This document shows positions 1 to 9,300 of a stretch of 64,000 nt of DNA, one piece after another. The notes under the pieces are model-generated. The model saw only the letters and a list, made by a program, of their open reading frames with translations. It had not been told where the DNA came from and searched no databases. This DNA comes from Mycobacterium sp. GA-1285 (GTDB lineage: Bacteria; Actinomycetota; Actinomycetes; Mycobacteriales; Mycobacteriaceae): assembly GCF_001499905.1 (NCBI RefSeq), contig NZ_LQIS01000023.1, positions 186,001 through 250,000 of the forward strand. The letters run 5' to 3'. Every line of letters starts with the position of its first letter. The stretch's first letter is position 1. The position numbers were made by a program, and so were the translations under genes.

Positions 1-312
1 CTGCTGCGCGCGTCCGGCGACCAGACGGTGACGACGCGCGTCTTCGATGTCGCGTTCGGATACCCTTGGCCCGCAAAGCTTCCCGAACGCGTGCTACGCA
101 ACGAGTTCGTCGACCGCTTCGACGGTCGCGAGGACCTCCTTGATGCTGACGCCCGCGCGGCACTCGCTGCTGCCGCGACCGCCGAGGACTACCGGGTGGC
201 ACCCGTCAACGCCGGGCAGGGCGTTGGCATGGTCCGAGAATCGCGCTCTGCGGCAGAGGTGGTCGGACGGCTCTGCGCCGAGGCCGAGCACCTGTTGCGC
301 CGCTGGGGTTAG
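1..312 (+). CDS. C-terminal part of a nitronate monooxygenase-like flavin oxidoreductase (5' end outside window)
   Basis: The reading frame is open from base 1, so the gene starts upstream; about 103 C-terminal residues are visible. The segment [20 protein letters not shown] followed by LRNEFVD resembles the C-terminal part of actinobacterial NAD(P)H-dependent flavin oxidoreductases of the nitronate monooxygenase type, which oxidise alkyl nitronates with FMN. The catalytic barrel is not in the window, so this rests on a tail motif only. Its stop overlaps the stop of the convergent dacB1 by 4 bp. Confidence 0.55.
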   Translation: MLRASGDQTVTTRVFDVAFGYPWPAKLPERVLRNEFVDRFDGREDLLDADARAALAAAATAEDYRVAPVNAGQGVGMVRESRSAAEVVGRLCAEAEHLLRRWG

Positions 313-1532
313 TGCTGCGGCCGCCGGTTCAGCGACCGTGCGCCCATGATCAACGAGAACACGATCATGCCGCCGACCACCGCGACGCCCACGCGCACCG
401 GCATCGCGTCGATGTCCGACATCATCGGGGCGGCGTTGACGGCGGGATTGGTGCCGTCGGCCCCCGGCTCGGTCCCGAGCAACGACGGGTCGGGCTCGAT
501 CAGCTTGCCGACGCTGGTGCCTGGCGCCGTGGCGAAGCCGTAGTCGAGCAGATGCGCGGCCTGCTCCCACGGTGCGATCGGCTGACGGGTGCCCTTGAGA
601 AGCACGGCGACGAGTCGGCGGCCGTCGCGGTTGGCGGCGCCGACGAACGTCTGGCCCGCGTCGTCGGTGTAGCCCGTCTTACCGCCCATGGCGCCGGGGT
701 AGTTGAGCAGCAGCTTGTTGTCGTTCTCGATGGGATAGCCGACATCGCCGCGGCCGGGGAAGTCGAACGCACGGGTCGCCACGATGTCGCTGAAAGTCGG
801 GTTGCGCCAGGCGTACCGGTAGAAGAGCGCCATGTCGTAGGCCGAAGTACTCATGCCGGGACCGTCGAGCCCGGACGGCGTCGCAACCCTGGTGTCGAGG
901 CCGCCCAACTTCTGGGCCAGGTCGTTGAGCTTGTGCAGCGCGGCGTCCCACCCGCCCATCTGTCGAGCCAGTGCGAACGCGGCGTCGTTGCCCGAGTACA
1001 TCAGCAGCCCGTGCAGCAGGTCGTTGATCGAGTAGTGGCCGCCCTCCCCGACGCCCACCTTGGTGCCCTCCTGCGCGGCATCCTCGGCGGTCCCGGGGAC
1101 GACCTTGTGGATCGGCAGTTCGTTGATCGCCTGCATGGCGGTGAGCACCTTGATGATGCTGGCGGGCCGGTGCCTGCCGTGCGGATCCTTGCCCGCGATG
1201 ACGTCGCCGGAGTCGAGGTCGGCCACCAGCCAGGCCTCGGCTGAGACGTCGTTGGGCAGGGGCGGGGTTCCCGGCGCGGTGATGACGCCACAGCCGGAGA
1301 GCTTCTCGCCGCCCATCGGGGACGCGGGCACCGGCAACGGAGCTGGCGGCGCCTGCCCGGGTTTGGGTACCTCGGACGCGTCGACCGCGGGCGGGGTCAC
1401 CTCGCGGTACGGACATGCACTCGCCTCCGGCGCCGCAGGCTCCTGCGCACTCGCCACAGCCGGTCCCGCCGCCACGAACAAGGCGGTGGCCAGCACGGCG
1501 GCGCGTTGCAGCGGTTCTCGAAACTTCGCCAT
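309..1532 (-). CDS. dacB1: D-alanyl-D-alanine carboxypeptidase (low-molecular-weight PBP)
   Basis: A 407-residue exported serine D,D-carboxypeptidase that would trim the terminal D-Ala from peptidoglycan stem peptides outside the membrane. All three penicillin-binding motifs are present: SIIK at 125-128 (nucleophile Ser125), SGN at 180-182 and KTG at 285-287. The N-terminus (residues 1-29) is a signal peptide with a hydrophobic core ending in ASA. A proline-rich linker spans about 45-72. A hydrophobic segment at about 380-398 followed by Arg residues looks like a C-terminal membrane anchor. Domain order and neighbours match Rv3330 (dacB1) of M. tuberculosis. It lies downstream of the SMP-30 and aminotransferase genes on the same strand. 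Confidence 0.93.
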   Translation of the reverse strand: MAKFREPLQRAAVLATALFVAAGPAVASAQEPAAPEASACPYREVTPPAVDASEVPKPGQAPPAPLPVPASPMGGEKLSGCGVITAPGTPPLPNDVSAEAWLVADLDSGDVIAGKDPHGRHRPASIIKVLTAMQAINELPIHKVVPGTAEDAAQEGTKVGVGEGGHYSINDLLHGLLMYSGNDAAFALARQMGGWDAALHKLNDLAQKLGGLDTRVATPSGLDGPGMSTSAYDMALFYRYAWRNPTFSDIVATRAFDFPGRGDVGYPIENDNKLLLNYPGAMGGKTGYTDDAGQTFVGAANRDGRRLVAVLLKGTRQPIAPWEQAAHLLDYGFATAPGTSVGKLIEPDPSLLGTEPGADGTNPAVNAAPMMSDIDAMPVRVGVAVVGGMIVFSLIMGARSLNRRPQH

Positions 1533-1613
1533 CGTGACCGCACAATAAGCCGCGAAAGGGCCGATCCCGCGTAGGCGCGCTGTGACTGGTGTTATCCGAG
1601 TTTCGTCTGTGAC

Positions 1614-2636
1614 TTAGCGGACCGACAGAGACGCGAGGTCGGCGTGCGCGACGGCGGGGAATGCGATGCTGCCCATCCACAGCAGGCCGTCGGCTTCGAC
1701 CAGACCGGTCACCATGCCGAACTTCGGGTGCTTGCAGCGGATGCCCGCGACGACGTCACCGCTGACCGGGTCGAACGCCACGGCCCACACCTCGGGTTTC
1801 AGTTGAGGCTGGAGCCTGTCGGGCAGCTTCCACAACAGCTTGCGCAACCCGGGCCAACGCGGGGCGAGCCATTCGGCCGCGGCGTTGGGTGGCGAGACCA
1901 TCGCGCACCAGATGCGCCCGTCGGCGCCGGTGGACAGGTTGTCGGGCATACCGGGCAGATGCTCAACCAACGGGGTCACCGATCCCGCGCGTTCCCCGGT
2001 GAGCCAGTACTTCGACAGGCGTCGTCCCAGCGTCTCGGCGAACACCAGCGCCGACCCGTCCGCTGTCGGGGTGACGCCGTTGGCGAAGTACAGCCCAGCC
2101 ACCACGGTGAGCACTGTGCCGTCGGCGTCACGTCGGAACAGGCTTCCCCGCGGCCGCGCCTCGAAGCCCGCGCCCTTGAAGTGGGCGTAACTGAACGCGC
2201 TCGTCGACTCGGTGAAATAGATTGTGCCGTCCGATGATTGGGTGACGTTCGAGCAGAACATCAACCGCCGGTCGTCGACCTCTGCCACGAGCGTCTCCAG
2301 CGTGCCGCCGACCGGATCCAGGGACAGCAGGCCGCCGGGACTGGTGCAGACCAGGATGCGGCCGTCGTGCGCGACATGCATGCCCAGCGGCCGGCCCTCT
2401 GTCGTGGCGACGACGGCCGGGTCGCCACCGCCGGGCGCGATGCGCACGATGCGGCCGTCGTCGACGCCCGCCCATAGCGCGCCGTCGGCGTCGACCACCA
2501 CGTCCTCGGGTGCGTTGCCGGGCATCGGGACGACGGTCAGCTCGGCAGACGGTAGATCCGGAAGCGGATCGACGGGCGGAGGCTGCCAGCGGACGGGATC
2601 GATCGGCGGCTTCGGCGGCTTCGAGTTGGTGGGCAC
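1614..2636 (-). CDS. SMP-30/gluconolactonase-like beta-propeller protein
   Basis: About 340 residues with repeated beta-propeller segments, such as APEDVVVDADGALWAGVDDG and GMPDNLSTGADGRIWCAMVS. These resemble the SMP-30/gluconolactonase/strictosidine-synthase-like group, which hydrolyse lactones or related esters at a divalent-metal centre; the substrate cannot be told. I chose the GTG at 2636, giving a start VPTNSKPPKPP. The longer ATG at 2702 would translate through a 13-bp inverted repeat and adds low-quality sequence. It lies 86 bp downstream of the aminotransferase stop, with the inverted repeat in between, so it may be read from that operon or from its own regulated promoter. Confidence 0.8.
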   Translation of the reverse strand: MPTNSKPPKPPIDPVRWQPPPVDPLPDLPSAELTVVPMPGNAPEDVVVDADGALWAGVDDGRIVRIAPGGGDPAVVATTEGRPLGMHVAHDGRILVCTSPGGLLSLDPVGGTLETLVAEVDDRRLMFCSNVTQSSDGTIYFTESTSAFSYAHFKGAGFEARPRGSLFRRDADGTVLTVVAGLYFANGVTPTADGSALVFAETLGRRLSKYWLTGERAGSVTPLVEHLPGMPDNLSTGADGRIWCAMVSPPNAAAEWLAPRWPGLRKLLWKLPDRLQPQLKPEVWAVAFDPVSGDVVAGIRCKHPKFGMVTGLVEADGLLWMGSIAFPAVAHADLASLSVR

Positions 2637-2656
2637 GTTGCCAGTCTCGCCGAAAT

Positions 2657-2701
2657 TGCATTCCAGCAGACAGTTACTCGTACTTTCGCTGCTGGAATGC
2701 A
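2657..2701. promoter_or_regulatory. 13-bp perfect inverted repeat upstream of the SMP-30 gene (candidate operator or hairpin)
   Basis: TGCATTCCAGCAG at 2657-2669 is the exact reverse complement of 2689-2701, with a 19-nt loop. It fills the gap between the aminotransferase stop and the SMP-30 start. On the minus strand no long T run follows, so it does not look like a classic intrinsic terminator. An operator for a dimeric repressor is equally possible. Confidence 0.5.
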
Positions 2702-2722
2702 CTCTGGCGGAAAACCGGCGAG

Positions 2723-4093
2723 CTAGATGCGGCGCCCCGCCTCGGAAAGCACGTCGCGCACGATCCGGTAGATCGCGTCGAACTCCTTCTGGCCGCTGAT
2801 CAGAGGCGGGGCCAGCTGCACGACCGGATCACCGCGGTCGTCGGCGCGGCAGTACAAGCCGGCCTCGAACAGCGCTGGAGTCAGAAAACCGCGCAGCAGC
2901 CGCTCGGACTCGTTGTCGTCGAAGGTCTCCTTGGTCGCCTTGTCCTTGACCAACTCGATGCCGTAGAAGTAGCCCTCGCCGCGGATGTCACCGACTATCG
3001 GCAGGTCGTACAACTGCTCGAGGGTGGACCGGAACCGCGGGGCGTTCTCCTTGACGTGGTCGTTGATCCCCTCGCGTTCGAAGATGTCGAGGTTGGCCAG
3101 CGCGACCGCCGACGACACCGGATGCCCGCCGAAGGTGTAGCCGTGCGCGAACGTCGTCTTGCCGTCGTTGAACGGCTCGAACAGCCGGTCGCTGGCGATC
3201 ATCGCGCCGATCGGCGAGTAGCCCGACGTCAAACCCTTTGCGCACGTGATGATGTCGGGCACGTAGCCGAAGTCGTCACAGGCGAACATCGAACCGATCC
3301 GTCCGAAGGCGCAGATGACCTCGTCGGACACCAGCAGCACGTCGTACTCGTCGCAGATCTCCCGGACCCGCTCGAAATAGCCTGGCGGAGGCGGAAAGCA
3401 GCCGCCCGCGTTCTGCACCGGTTCGAGGAAGACGGCCGCGACGGTGTCGGGTCCCTCGAACTCAATGGCTTCGGCGATGCGGTCGGCGCAATACTGCCCG
3501 AACGCCTTCTCATCGTTCTGATACGGCGCCGGCGCCCGGTAGAAGTTGGTGTTGGGCACCCGGAAGCCGCCCGGTGTCAGCGGCTCGAACGGTGCCTTGA
3601 ACACCGGCAACCCGGTGATGGCCAGTGCGCCCTGCGGCGTGCCGTGGTAAGCGATGGACCGCGAAACCACCTTGTGCTTACCGGGTTTGCCGGTCAGCTT
3701 GAAATAGTTCTTGGCCAGTTTCCACGCCGTCTCGACGGCCTCGCCGCCGCCGGTGGTGAAGAACACCCGGTTCAGGTCGCCGGGGGCGTAGTTGGCCACC
3801 CGCTCGGCGAGTTCGATCGCCGTGGGTGTGGCGTAGGACCACAGCGGAAAGAACGCCAACTGCTCGGCTTGTTTGGCAGCGGCCTCGGCCAGCTCCTGAC
3901 GGCCGTGGCCGACCTGGACCACGAAAAGTCCTGACAGCCCGTCGATGTAGCTCTTGCCGTTGCTGTCCCAGATCGTGACACCCTCGCCGCGTGTGATGAT
4001 CGGCGGAATGATGCCGGCGCCGTGCCGGGCGAAGTGACCCCACAGGTGGCGGTCGGCCTTCGCGCTGAGCTCCGACGAAAGGGTTGTCGTCAT
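2723..4093 (-). CDS. Class III PLP-dependent aminotransferase (Rv3329-like)
   Basis: A 456-residue fold-type I aminotransferase of the omega-amino-acid/diamine class. The PLP lysine lies in ITCAKGLTSGYSP and the aspartate that pairs with the pyridine nitrogen lies in LLVSDEVICAFGR. The glycine-rich TTGGGEAVETAWK cofactor loop and FLEPVQNAGG are also present. The ATG at 4093 overlaps the stop of the upstream Lrp gene as ATGA, which implies translational coupling; an ATG 12 bp further upstream is possible but lies inside the Lrp gene. The pairing with an Lrp/AsnC regulator suggests amino-acid- or polyamine-responsive control. The amino donor is not identifiable from sequence. Confidence 0.9.
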   Translation of the reverse strand: MTTTLSSELSAKADRHLWGHFARHGAGIIPPIITRGEGVTIWDSNGKSYIDGLSGLFVVQVGHGRQELAEAAAKQAEQLAFFPLWSYATPTAIELAERVANYAPGDLNRVFFTTGGGEAVETAWKLAKNYFKLTGKPGKHKVVSRSIAYHGTPQGALAITGLPVFKAPFEPLTPGGFRVPNTNFYRAPAPYQNDEKAFGQYCADRIAEAIEFEGPDTVAAVFLEPVQNAGGCFPPPPGYFERVREICDEYDVLLVSDEVICAFGRIGSMFACDDFGYVPDIITCAKGLTSGYSPIGAMIASDRLFEPFNDGKTTFAHGYTFGGHPVSSAVALANLDIFEREGINDHVKENAPRFRSTLEQLYDLPIVGDIRGEGYFYGIELVKDKATKETFDDNESERLLRGFLTPALFEAGLYCRADDRGDPVVQLAPPLISGQKEFDAIYRIVRDVLSEAGRRI

Positions 4094-4611
4094 CTGGTAC
4101 CCCAATTGTATTGCTGTTTGACGAGTTTCAAGTACACAAGCGTTTCGGTGGATATCACTCCAGGAAGGGCGCGGATCTGGGTGTTGAGCAGGTCGAGCAG
4201 GTCGTCGTCGTCTTCGCAGACGACTTCGACGATGGCATCGAAGGATCCGGCGGTGAGCACCACATAGTCGACGGATTCGATGGCGGCCAGCTTCTCGGCC
4301 ACCTTGGTCGTGTCGCCGGTGCAGCGGATGCCGATCATCGCCTGACGGGCGAAGCCGAGCTGCATCGGATCGGTGACGGCGACGATCTGCATGACGCCCG
4401 CGTCGACCATGCGTTGCACGCGCTGCCGGACGGCGGCTTCCGACAATCCCACCGATTTGCCGATGCCCGCATAGGAGCGGCGGCCGTCCTGCTGCAGCAT
4501 CTCGATGATCTGCTTGCTCAGGTCGTCGAGTTGGAACGCGGCGCCGGGGCGGGAATGGTTGAGGCGAAACGAAACGGGGCCGAGGCCGTGCGTAGCACCC
4601 GGTGAAGGCAT
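4090..4611 (-). CDS. Lrp/AsnC family transcriptional regulator
   Basis: 173 residues. An N-terminal winged helix (about 28-80) includes LDDLSKQIIEMLQQDGRRSY and LSEAAVRQRVQRMVDAG. A C-terminal RAM/AsnC ligand-binding domain includes VDYVVLTAGSFDAIVEVVCE. Such proteins form octamers that bind amino acids and control nearby metabolic genes. The stop overlaps the aminotransferase start, so regulator and enzyme are probably made from one mRNA and the regulator is likely to control its own operon. The first 25 residues are poorly conserved-looking, so the true start may lie somewhat downstream. Confidence 0.9.
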   Translation of the reverse strand: MPSPGATHGLGPVSFRLNHSRPGAAFQLDDLSKQIIEMLQQDGRRSYAGIGKSVGLSEAAVRQRVQRMVDAGVMQIVAVTDPMQLGFARQAMIGIRCTGDTTKVAEKLAAIESVDYVVLTAGSFDAIVEVVCEDDDDLLDLLNTQIRALPGVISTETLVYLKLVKQQYNWGTR

Positions 4612-4801
4612 GTCAGTGATTGTGCACGGAATCCGTCGCGAGAAGCAACCACAACCATGGAATCACTCGTGCGAGGCGCGTCCGGCTACGGGAAGGCGTA
4701 GGGATCGCGTGGTCCCGCCGTTGGCCAGGGCGGGCGCATCGTCTGCGGCGCGTCGTCGACAAGTCCGCTCTTGATGAGGTCGAACCAAGCAAGCGGATCG
4801 G

Positions 4802-4813
4802 TAGGCTGGCGGG
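4802..4813 (+). promoter_or_regulatory. -10 element for a leaderless sigJ transcript
   Basis: TAGGCT (4802-4807) fits the mycobacterial TANNNT -10 hexamer. It is followed by 6 nt and then the sigJ ATG, the arrangement expected when transcription starts at the first base of the start codon. The 6-nt spacer GGCGGG could also act as a weak, very close ribosome-binding site. Confidence 0.5.
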
Positions 4814-5761
4814 ATGACCGCCGGCATGCGGGTCGACGAATTCGAGGCGCTGCGCCCGCACCTGCTGTCCGTCGCCTACCGGCTCACGGGCACGATGGCC
4901 GACGCCGAGGACATCGTGCAGGACGCTTGGTTGCGCTGGAGTGCCGCCGAGCAGGAATCGATCAACGATCTGCGGGCATGGCTGACGACGGTGGTCAGCC
5001 GGTTGGGTCTGGACCGGCTTCGTTCGGCGGCGCATCGCCGCGAAACCTATGTCGGCGAATGGCTTCCGGAGCCGGTGGTCACCCGGCTGGACGGCGACGA
5101 TCCGTTGGCGGCGGTGGTCGCCGGCGAGGACGCCCGGTTCGCCGCGATGGTGGTGCTCGAGCGGCTCAACCCGGATCAGCGGGTCGCGTTCGTGCTGCAC
5201 GACGGCTTCTCGGTTCCGTTCGGCGAGGTGGCCGAGGTGCTCGGGGTCAGCGCGGCGGCGGCGCGGCAACTGGCGTCGCGCGCGCGGCGTGCCGTCGCCG
5301 ACGCGCCGCCCCCGGCGCCCGACGCTGCGCACAACGAGGTGGCCGGCGCGCTGATGTCGGCACTCGCCGCGGGTGACATGGAAGCCGTTGTGCGACTGCT
5401 GCATCCAAACGTCACCTTCACCGGCGACTCGAACCGCCGCGCCCCGACGGCGCCCCGCGTCATCCACGGCCCGGACAAGGTGGCCCGCTTCCTGTTCGGT
5501 CTGGCCCGTCGCTACGGGCCGGGCTGGCTCGAGACAGGCGTGCCTGCATTGATCAACGGTCAGTTCGGCAGTTGGACGCCGGGATCACCGGCCCGCGACG
5601 GCCATCCGGAGATGATGCCGCGCGTCATCGCGATCACGGTGCGCGACGGCAAGGTCTGTGCGATCTGGGACATCGCCAATCCGGACAAGTTCACCGGTTC
5701 GCCGTTGCGGGATCTGAGTCGTCGGTCGCCCACGGAACCCGGCAGGCGTCACCGGAATTGA
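4814..5761 (+). CDS. sigJ: ECF41-type RNA polymerase sigma factor with fused SnoaL-like domain
   Basis: 315 residues. Sigma region 2 is at about 8-75 (HLLSVAYRLTGTMADAEDIV, DAWLRW) and region 4 at about 115-165 (LERLNPDQRVAFVLHDGFSV and a helix-turn-helix). A SnoaL/NTF2-like C-terminal domain follows at about 175-290; in the ECF41 group it regulates activity in place of a separate anti-sigma factor. The usual DGGGK motif of that domain is not intact (DSNRRAP is seen). It is orthologous in context to M. tuberculosis sigJ. It converges on the carboxymuconolactone-decarboxylase-like gene with a 71-bp 3' overlap, and that gene carries a matching ECF41 promoter, so it is the probable target. Confidence 0.92.
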   Translation: MTAGMRVDEFEALRPHLLSVAYRLTGTMADAEDIVQDAWLRWSAAEQESINDLRAWLTTVVSRLGLDRLRSAAHRRETYVGEWLPEPVVTRLDGDDPLAAVVAGEDARFAAMVVLERLNPDQRVAFVLHDGFSVPFGEVAEVLGVSAAAARQLASRARRAVADAPPPAPDAAHNEVAGALMSALAAGDMEAVVRLLHPNVTFTGDSNRRAPTAPRVIHGPDKVARFLFGLARRYGPGWLETGVPALINGQFGSWTPGSPARDGHPEMMPRVIAITVRDGKVCAIWDIANPDKFTGSPLRDLSRRSPTEPGRRHRN

Positions 5762-6308
5762 AGCCTTGCTCGGTGATGCCCAGCGCCGAGTACATCCGCG
5801 CCCGCATGTTCTCGACACCGATCTGATACGTCAGCTCGATGACGCCCTCATCGCCGAACCGTCGGCGAAGATCGTCGACCTGTTCGTCGGTGATGGTGTG
5901 TGGATCGCCGGTCATCGCGTCGGCGTACGCGATCGCGGCGCGCTCGTCGTCGGAGAACAGCGGTGACGTCGCATAGTCGTCGATGTGCTTGAGGCGGTCG
6001 ACGTCGAGGCCGTCGAGGCGTTGCAGCATCGAGCCGAAGTCGACGCACCACGAGCATCCGATCGTGCGGGCGGTCCAGAACACCGCGAGCTCGCGGACGC
6101 TCGTGGGCAGCTTCTTCGACGCCGATTGCAACAGCGTTTCGTGGACCGCGTTGGCGACGAGCAGCCGCGTATGGTGCGCCGCCACGCTGAACGGCTCGGG
6201 TACCTCGCCGAACCGGCGCTTGGCGACCCGGTACAAGAGCTTGGTGAGCAGCGAGGCGCGTTGCGGGGGCAGGGGGTCGATGCGAGTTCTCTGTGCGTTG
6301 TCGGTCAT
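5691..6308 (-). CDS. Carboxymuconolactone decarboxylase/AhpD-like protein (ECF41 partner)
   Basis: 205 residues from the ATG at 6308. A CxxC pair (GCSWC, Cys85/Cys88) sits in the AhpD/CMD helical fold; such proteins are thiol peroxidase-like or decarboxylase-like. ECF41 sigma genes are typically adjacent to one carboxymuconolactone decarboxylase, oxidoreductase or epimerase gene, and this fits. I prefer the ATG at 6308 to the ATG at 6314. The -10 element ends at 6317, so the transcript should begin at about 6311-6308, which makes the second ATG the natural leaderless start. The substrate is unknown. Confidence 0.87.
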   Translation of the reverse strand: MTDNAQRTRIDPLPPQRASLLTKLLYRVAKRRFGEVPEPFSVAAHHTRLLVANAVHETLLQSASKKLPTSVRELAVFWTARTIGCSWCVDFGSMLQRLDGLDVDRLKHIDDYATSPLFSDDERAAIAYADAMTGDPHTITDEQVDDLRRRFGDEGVIELTYQIGVENMRARMYSALGITEQGFNSGDACRVPWATDDSDPATANR

Positions 6309-6316
6309 ACCCATGG

Positions 6317-6343
6317 GACGAGACAGCGGCGCGAAGTGTGACA
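6317..6343 (-). promoter_or_regulatory. ECF41 (SigJ) promoter, exact TGTCACA-N16-CGTC
   Basis: On the minus strand TGTCACA (6343-6337) is followed by exactly 16 nt and CGTC (6320-6317). This is identical to the promoter consensus established for ECF41 sigma factors. It lies directly upstream of the CMD-like gene and 45 bp from the divergent cyclase gene. Confidence 0.85.
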
Positions 6344-6387
6344 GCGAATGTCCGACACAGCGTCCGCGCTGGTGAGACGATGTTCAC

Positions 6388-9300
6388 GTGGACGCAGGGC
6401 GGGGCCCGGGCGGGACAGCGACCGCCACGGATCTTCGTTGCGCCGGCTGCAAGGCGCCGCTCGCGGCGACCGCGAAATTCTGCAGTGAGTGCGGAGCCGC
6501 GGTCGTGGAATCCGCCCGATCCGCCGAGTACAAGCACGTGACGGTGTTGTTCGCCGATGTGGTGCGGTCCATGGACATTGCGGCGGCGCTCGGCGCGGAA
6601 CGGTTGCGGGAGATCATCACCGACCTTGTCGAGCGCTGCGCCGCGGTGATCCGGCGATACGACGGCACGGTCGACAAGTTCACGGGTGACGGGTTGATGG
6701 CGGTGTTCGGCGCGCCCGTCGCGCTGGAGGACCACGCCGCGAGCGCCTGCCTGGCGGCCCTGGGGCTGCAGGAGGAGACCGAACGTCTCGCGGCCGAGGT
6801 CGCACGACGCGACGGTGTCGAGCTCCGGGTCCGCGTCGGCCTCAACTCCGGCAGGGTGATCACCGGCGACATAAGTTCCGGCGCCTTCGGTTACACCGCC
6901 ATCGGCGAGCAGGTCGGCATCGCGCAACGCATGGAGGCGGTCGCGGCACCCGGGGCGGTGATGCTCAGCGAGTCGACGGCGCGGCTGGTCGACGGCGTAG
7001 CCGTCCTCGGGGACACCGAGCGGGTACGCATCAAGGGCGTCGACGAACCGGTGGCGGCGCGCCGATTGATCAGTATCGGCAGGGTCCACCGCCCCGATCG
7101 GCGCGACGAATCGCCGTTGGTCGGCAGACGGTGGGAGCTGGCGGCCGCCGAGGGGCTCCTGGATGGCGCTATCGAGGGCCACGGCGCCGTGGTCGGATTG
7201 GTCGGACCGCCGGGTATCGGCAAGAGCCGGCTCGCGCGCGAGGTCGCGGCGCTTGCCGATCGGCGCGGAATCGAGGTGGTCCGCTCCTTCTGCGAGTCGC
7301 ACACCAAACAGGTCCCGTTCCATGCGCTGGCCGCGTTCCTCCGGGCGGCTACCGGCGTGGAGCGTCTCGACGGCGCCTCTGCGCGCGCCCGGCTCCGCGC
7401 TGCCCTGCCCGATGTCGACGCCGAGGACGTGCTGCTGTTCGAAGATCTGTTGGGCATCGGCGAGCCGCATGCCGCGTCGGCGACCATCACCCCGGAGGCC
7501 AGGCGGCGGCGGTTGACCGCGATGGTCAACACCTACTGCCTGGCTCGCAAGATTCCTGCGGTGTACGTCATCGAGGATGTGCATTGGCTGGACGAGGTCA
7601 GTGAGTCGATGTTGGCGGACTTCCTTACGGTGGTCCCTCAGACACATCTGTTGACACTGATCACGTATCGACCTGAGTACCAGGGGATTTTGACGCGGGT
7701 CCGAGGCGGGCACACCATCGCGCTGGCGCCGCTTTGCGACGCGGATGTGCGCGCGATCGTCGACGGCCTGCTCGGAGCGGCCGATTCGGTCGGGGAGCTG
7801 CGGGAGACCATTTGCGAACGGGCAGCCGGCAATCCGCTGTTCGCCGAGGAGATGGTACGCGAACTCGCCGATCGCGGCGTGCTCGACGGCGAGCCCGGAC
7901 AGTATCGCAACGCGGCGGACGACGCCGACGTGAGCGTGCCCGCGACCCTGCAGACGACGATCGCGGCGCGCATCGACCGTCTGGACGCGAAGGCCAAGCG
8001 CACGCTCAGCGCCGGGGCGGTCGTCGGCGCGGAATTCGGTTTGGATCTCGTGAGCGCGCTCGGGGTCGAACCCGCCGTGGAGGATCTGCTCGACGCGCAG
8101 CTCATCGAGCAGATCAGGTTCGGCCGTCGGCCTGAATTCGTCTTCCGCAATCCGCTGATCCGCACGGTGGCACTCGAGTCGCAGCTGAAATCCGAACGCG
8201 CCGAACTGCATCGACGATTGGCCGCCGCCATCGAAGAGCGTGGCCCGGCGGGTGAGAACGCGGCGTTGATCGCCGAACACCTGGAAGCGGCCGGCGATCT
8301 GGCGGGCGCGTACAACTGGCACCTGCGAGCGGCCTCCTGGTCGATGCAGCGCGACGTCCGAGGCGCGCGGGCAAGCTGGGAGCGCGCCGCAAGAGCCGCC
8401 GACGCGTTTCCCGAGGGCGACCCGAACCGCACGGCCCTGCGCATCGTGCCGAAGACGATGCTGTGCATGTCGACCTGGCGAGTCGGCGGTGGCCTGGCCG
8501 AGACCGGCTTCGAAGAACTCAGGGAACTGTGTGAGGGTTCCGGTGACGGCCTCTCGCTGGCGATCGGCATGTACGGCCAGATCGCCTTGCTGAGTTTCCA
8601 ACATCGCCACCGCGAAGCGTCCGCGCTGGCGTCCGAGCAATTCGAGTTGCTTCAAAGATGCGACGGTGCGGTGACGGCGCTCGCGTACATCCATGCGGGA
8701 GTGATGGCGAAGGTTCTCGCGGGAGAGGCGCGAGAGGCACGCCACATCGCGGATTGGGCGGCCGGACTGCTCGAGGGATACACCGGCGCCGACATGAGCG
8801 ACGACCAAGTCCGCACGGCGCTGGCGACGGCTTTGATCTGGGGGTCAGTCGCCAAATGTGTTCTCGGCGAATCTGATTGGTTGCAGAGCGCGCGGCGCAG
8901 TGCCGCGCTGGAACGCGAAGTTCACCCGGTTCGGACGCTTCTGGTTTTCATCATCGGCATCTGCTACTCGTTCGGCATGCACACGAAGGCCATCGTTCCC
9001 GACGACCGCACCGTCGCGGATACGGAGGAAGCGGTCCGAAAGGGACGCGAGATCGGCGACGTCCTCGCGCTGGCCACTGCTTGTTCGGCCCTGGGCCTGG
9101 TTCTCACTTCGCAGGCGACGGAAGCCGAGCGGCGACGCGGATTAGAGGCTCTCCGCGAGTCGTGCGAGCTGTACGAGCCCAATTCGATTTTCGCGCCCGC
9201 GGTCGGCGCCAGAGTTCGCATCGCCGAGATCCCCGCCGCTTTAGGCGACCTCGACGACGCCATCGAGGACTTGAGATCGATCGTCAACACGCTCGTCCGA

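Noticed and set aside
2510-3934. A 474-codon plus-strand frame opposite the aminotransferase
   Set aside because: Shadow of a gene with clear PLP motifs on the other strand; no domain or ribosome-binding site.
5848-8808. A 986-codon open frame on the minus strand
   Set aside because: It is the antisense shadow of the cyclase/ATPase gene and the CMD-like gene; its composition (Arg, His, Gln, Gly without domains) is typical of an unused frame in GC-rich DNA.
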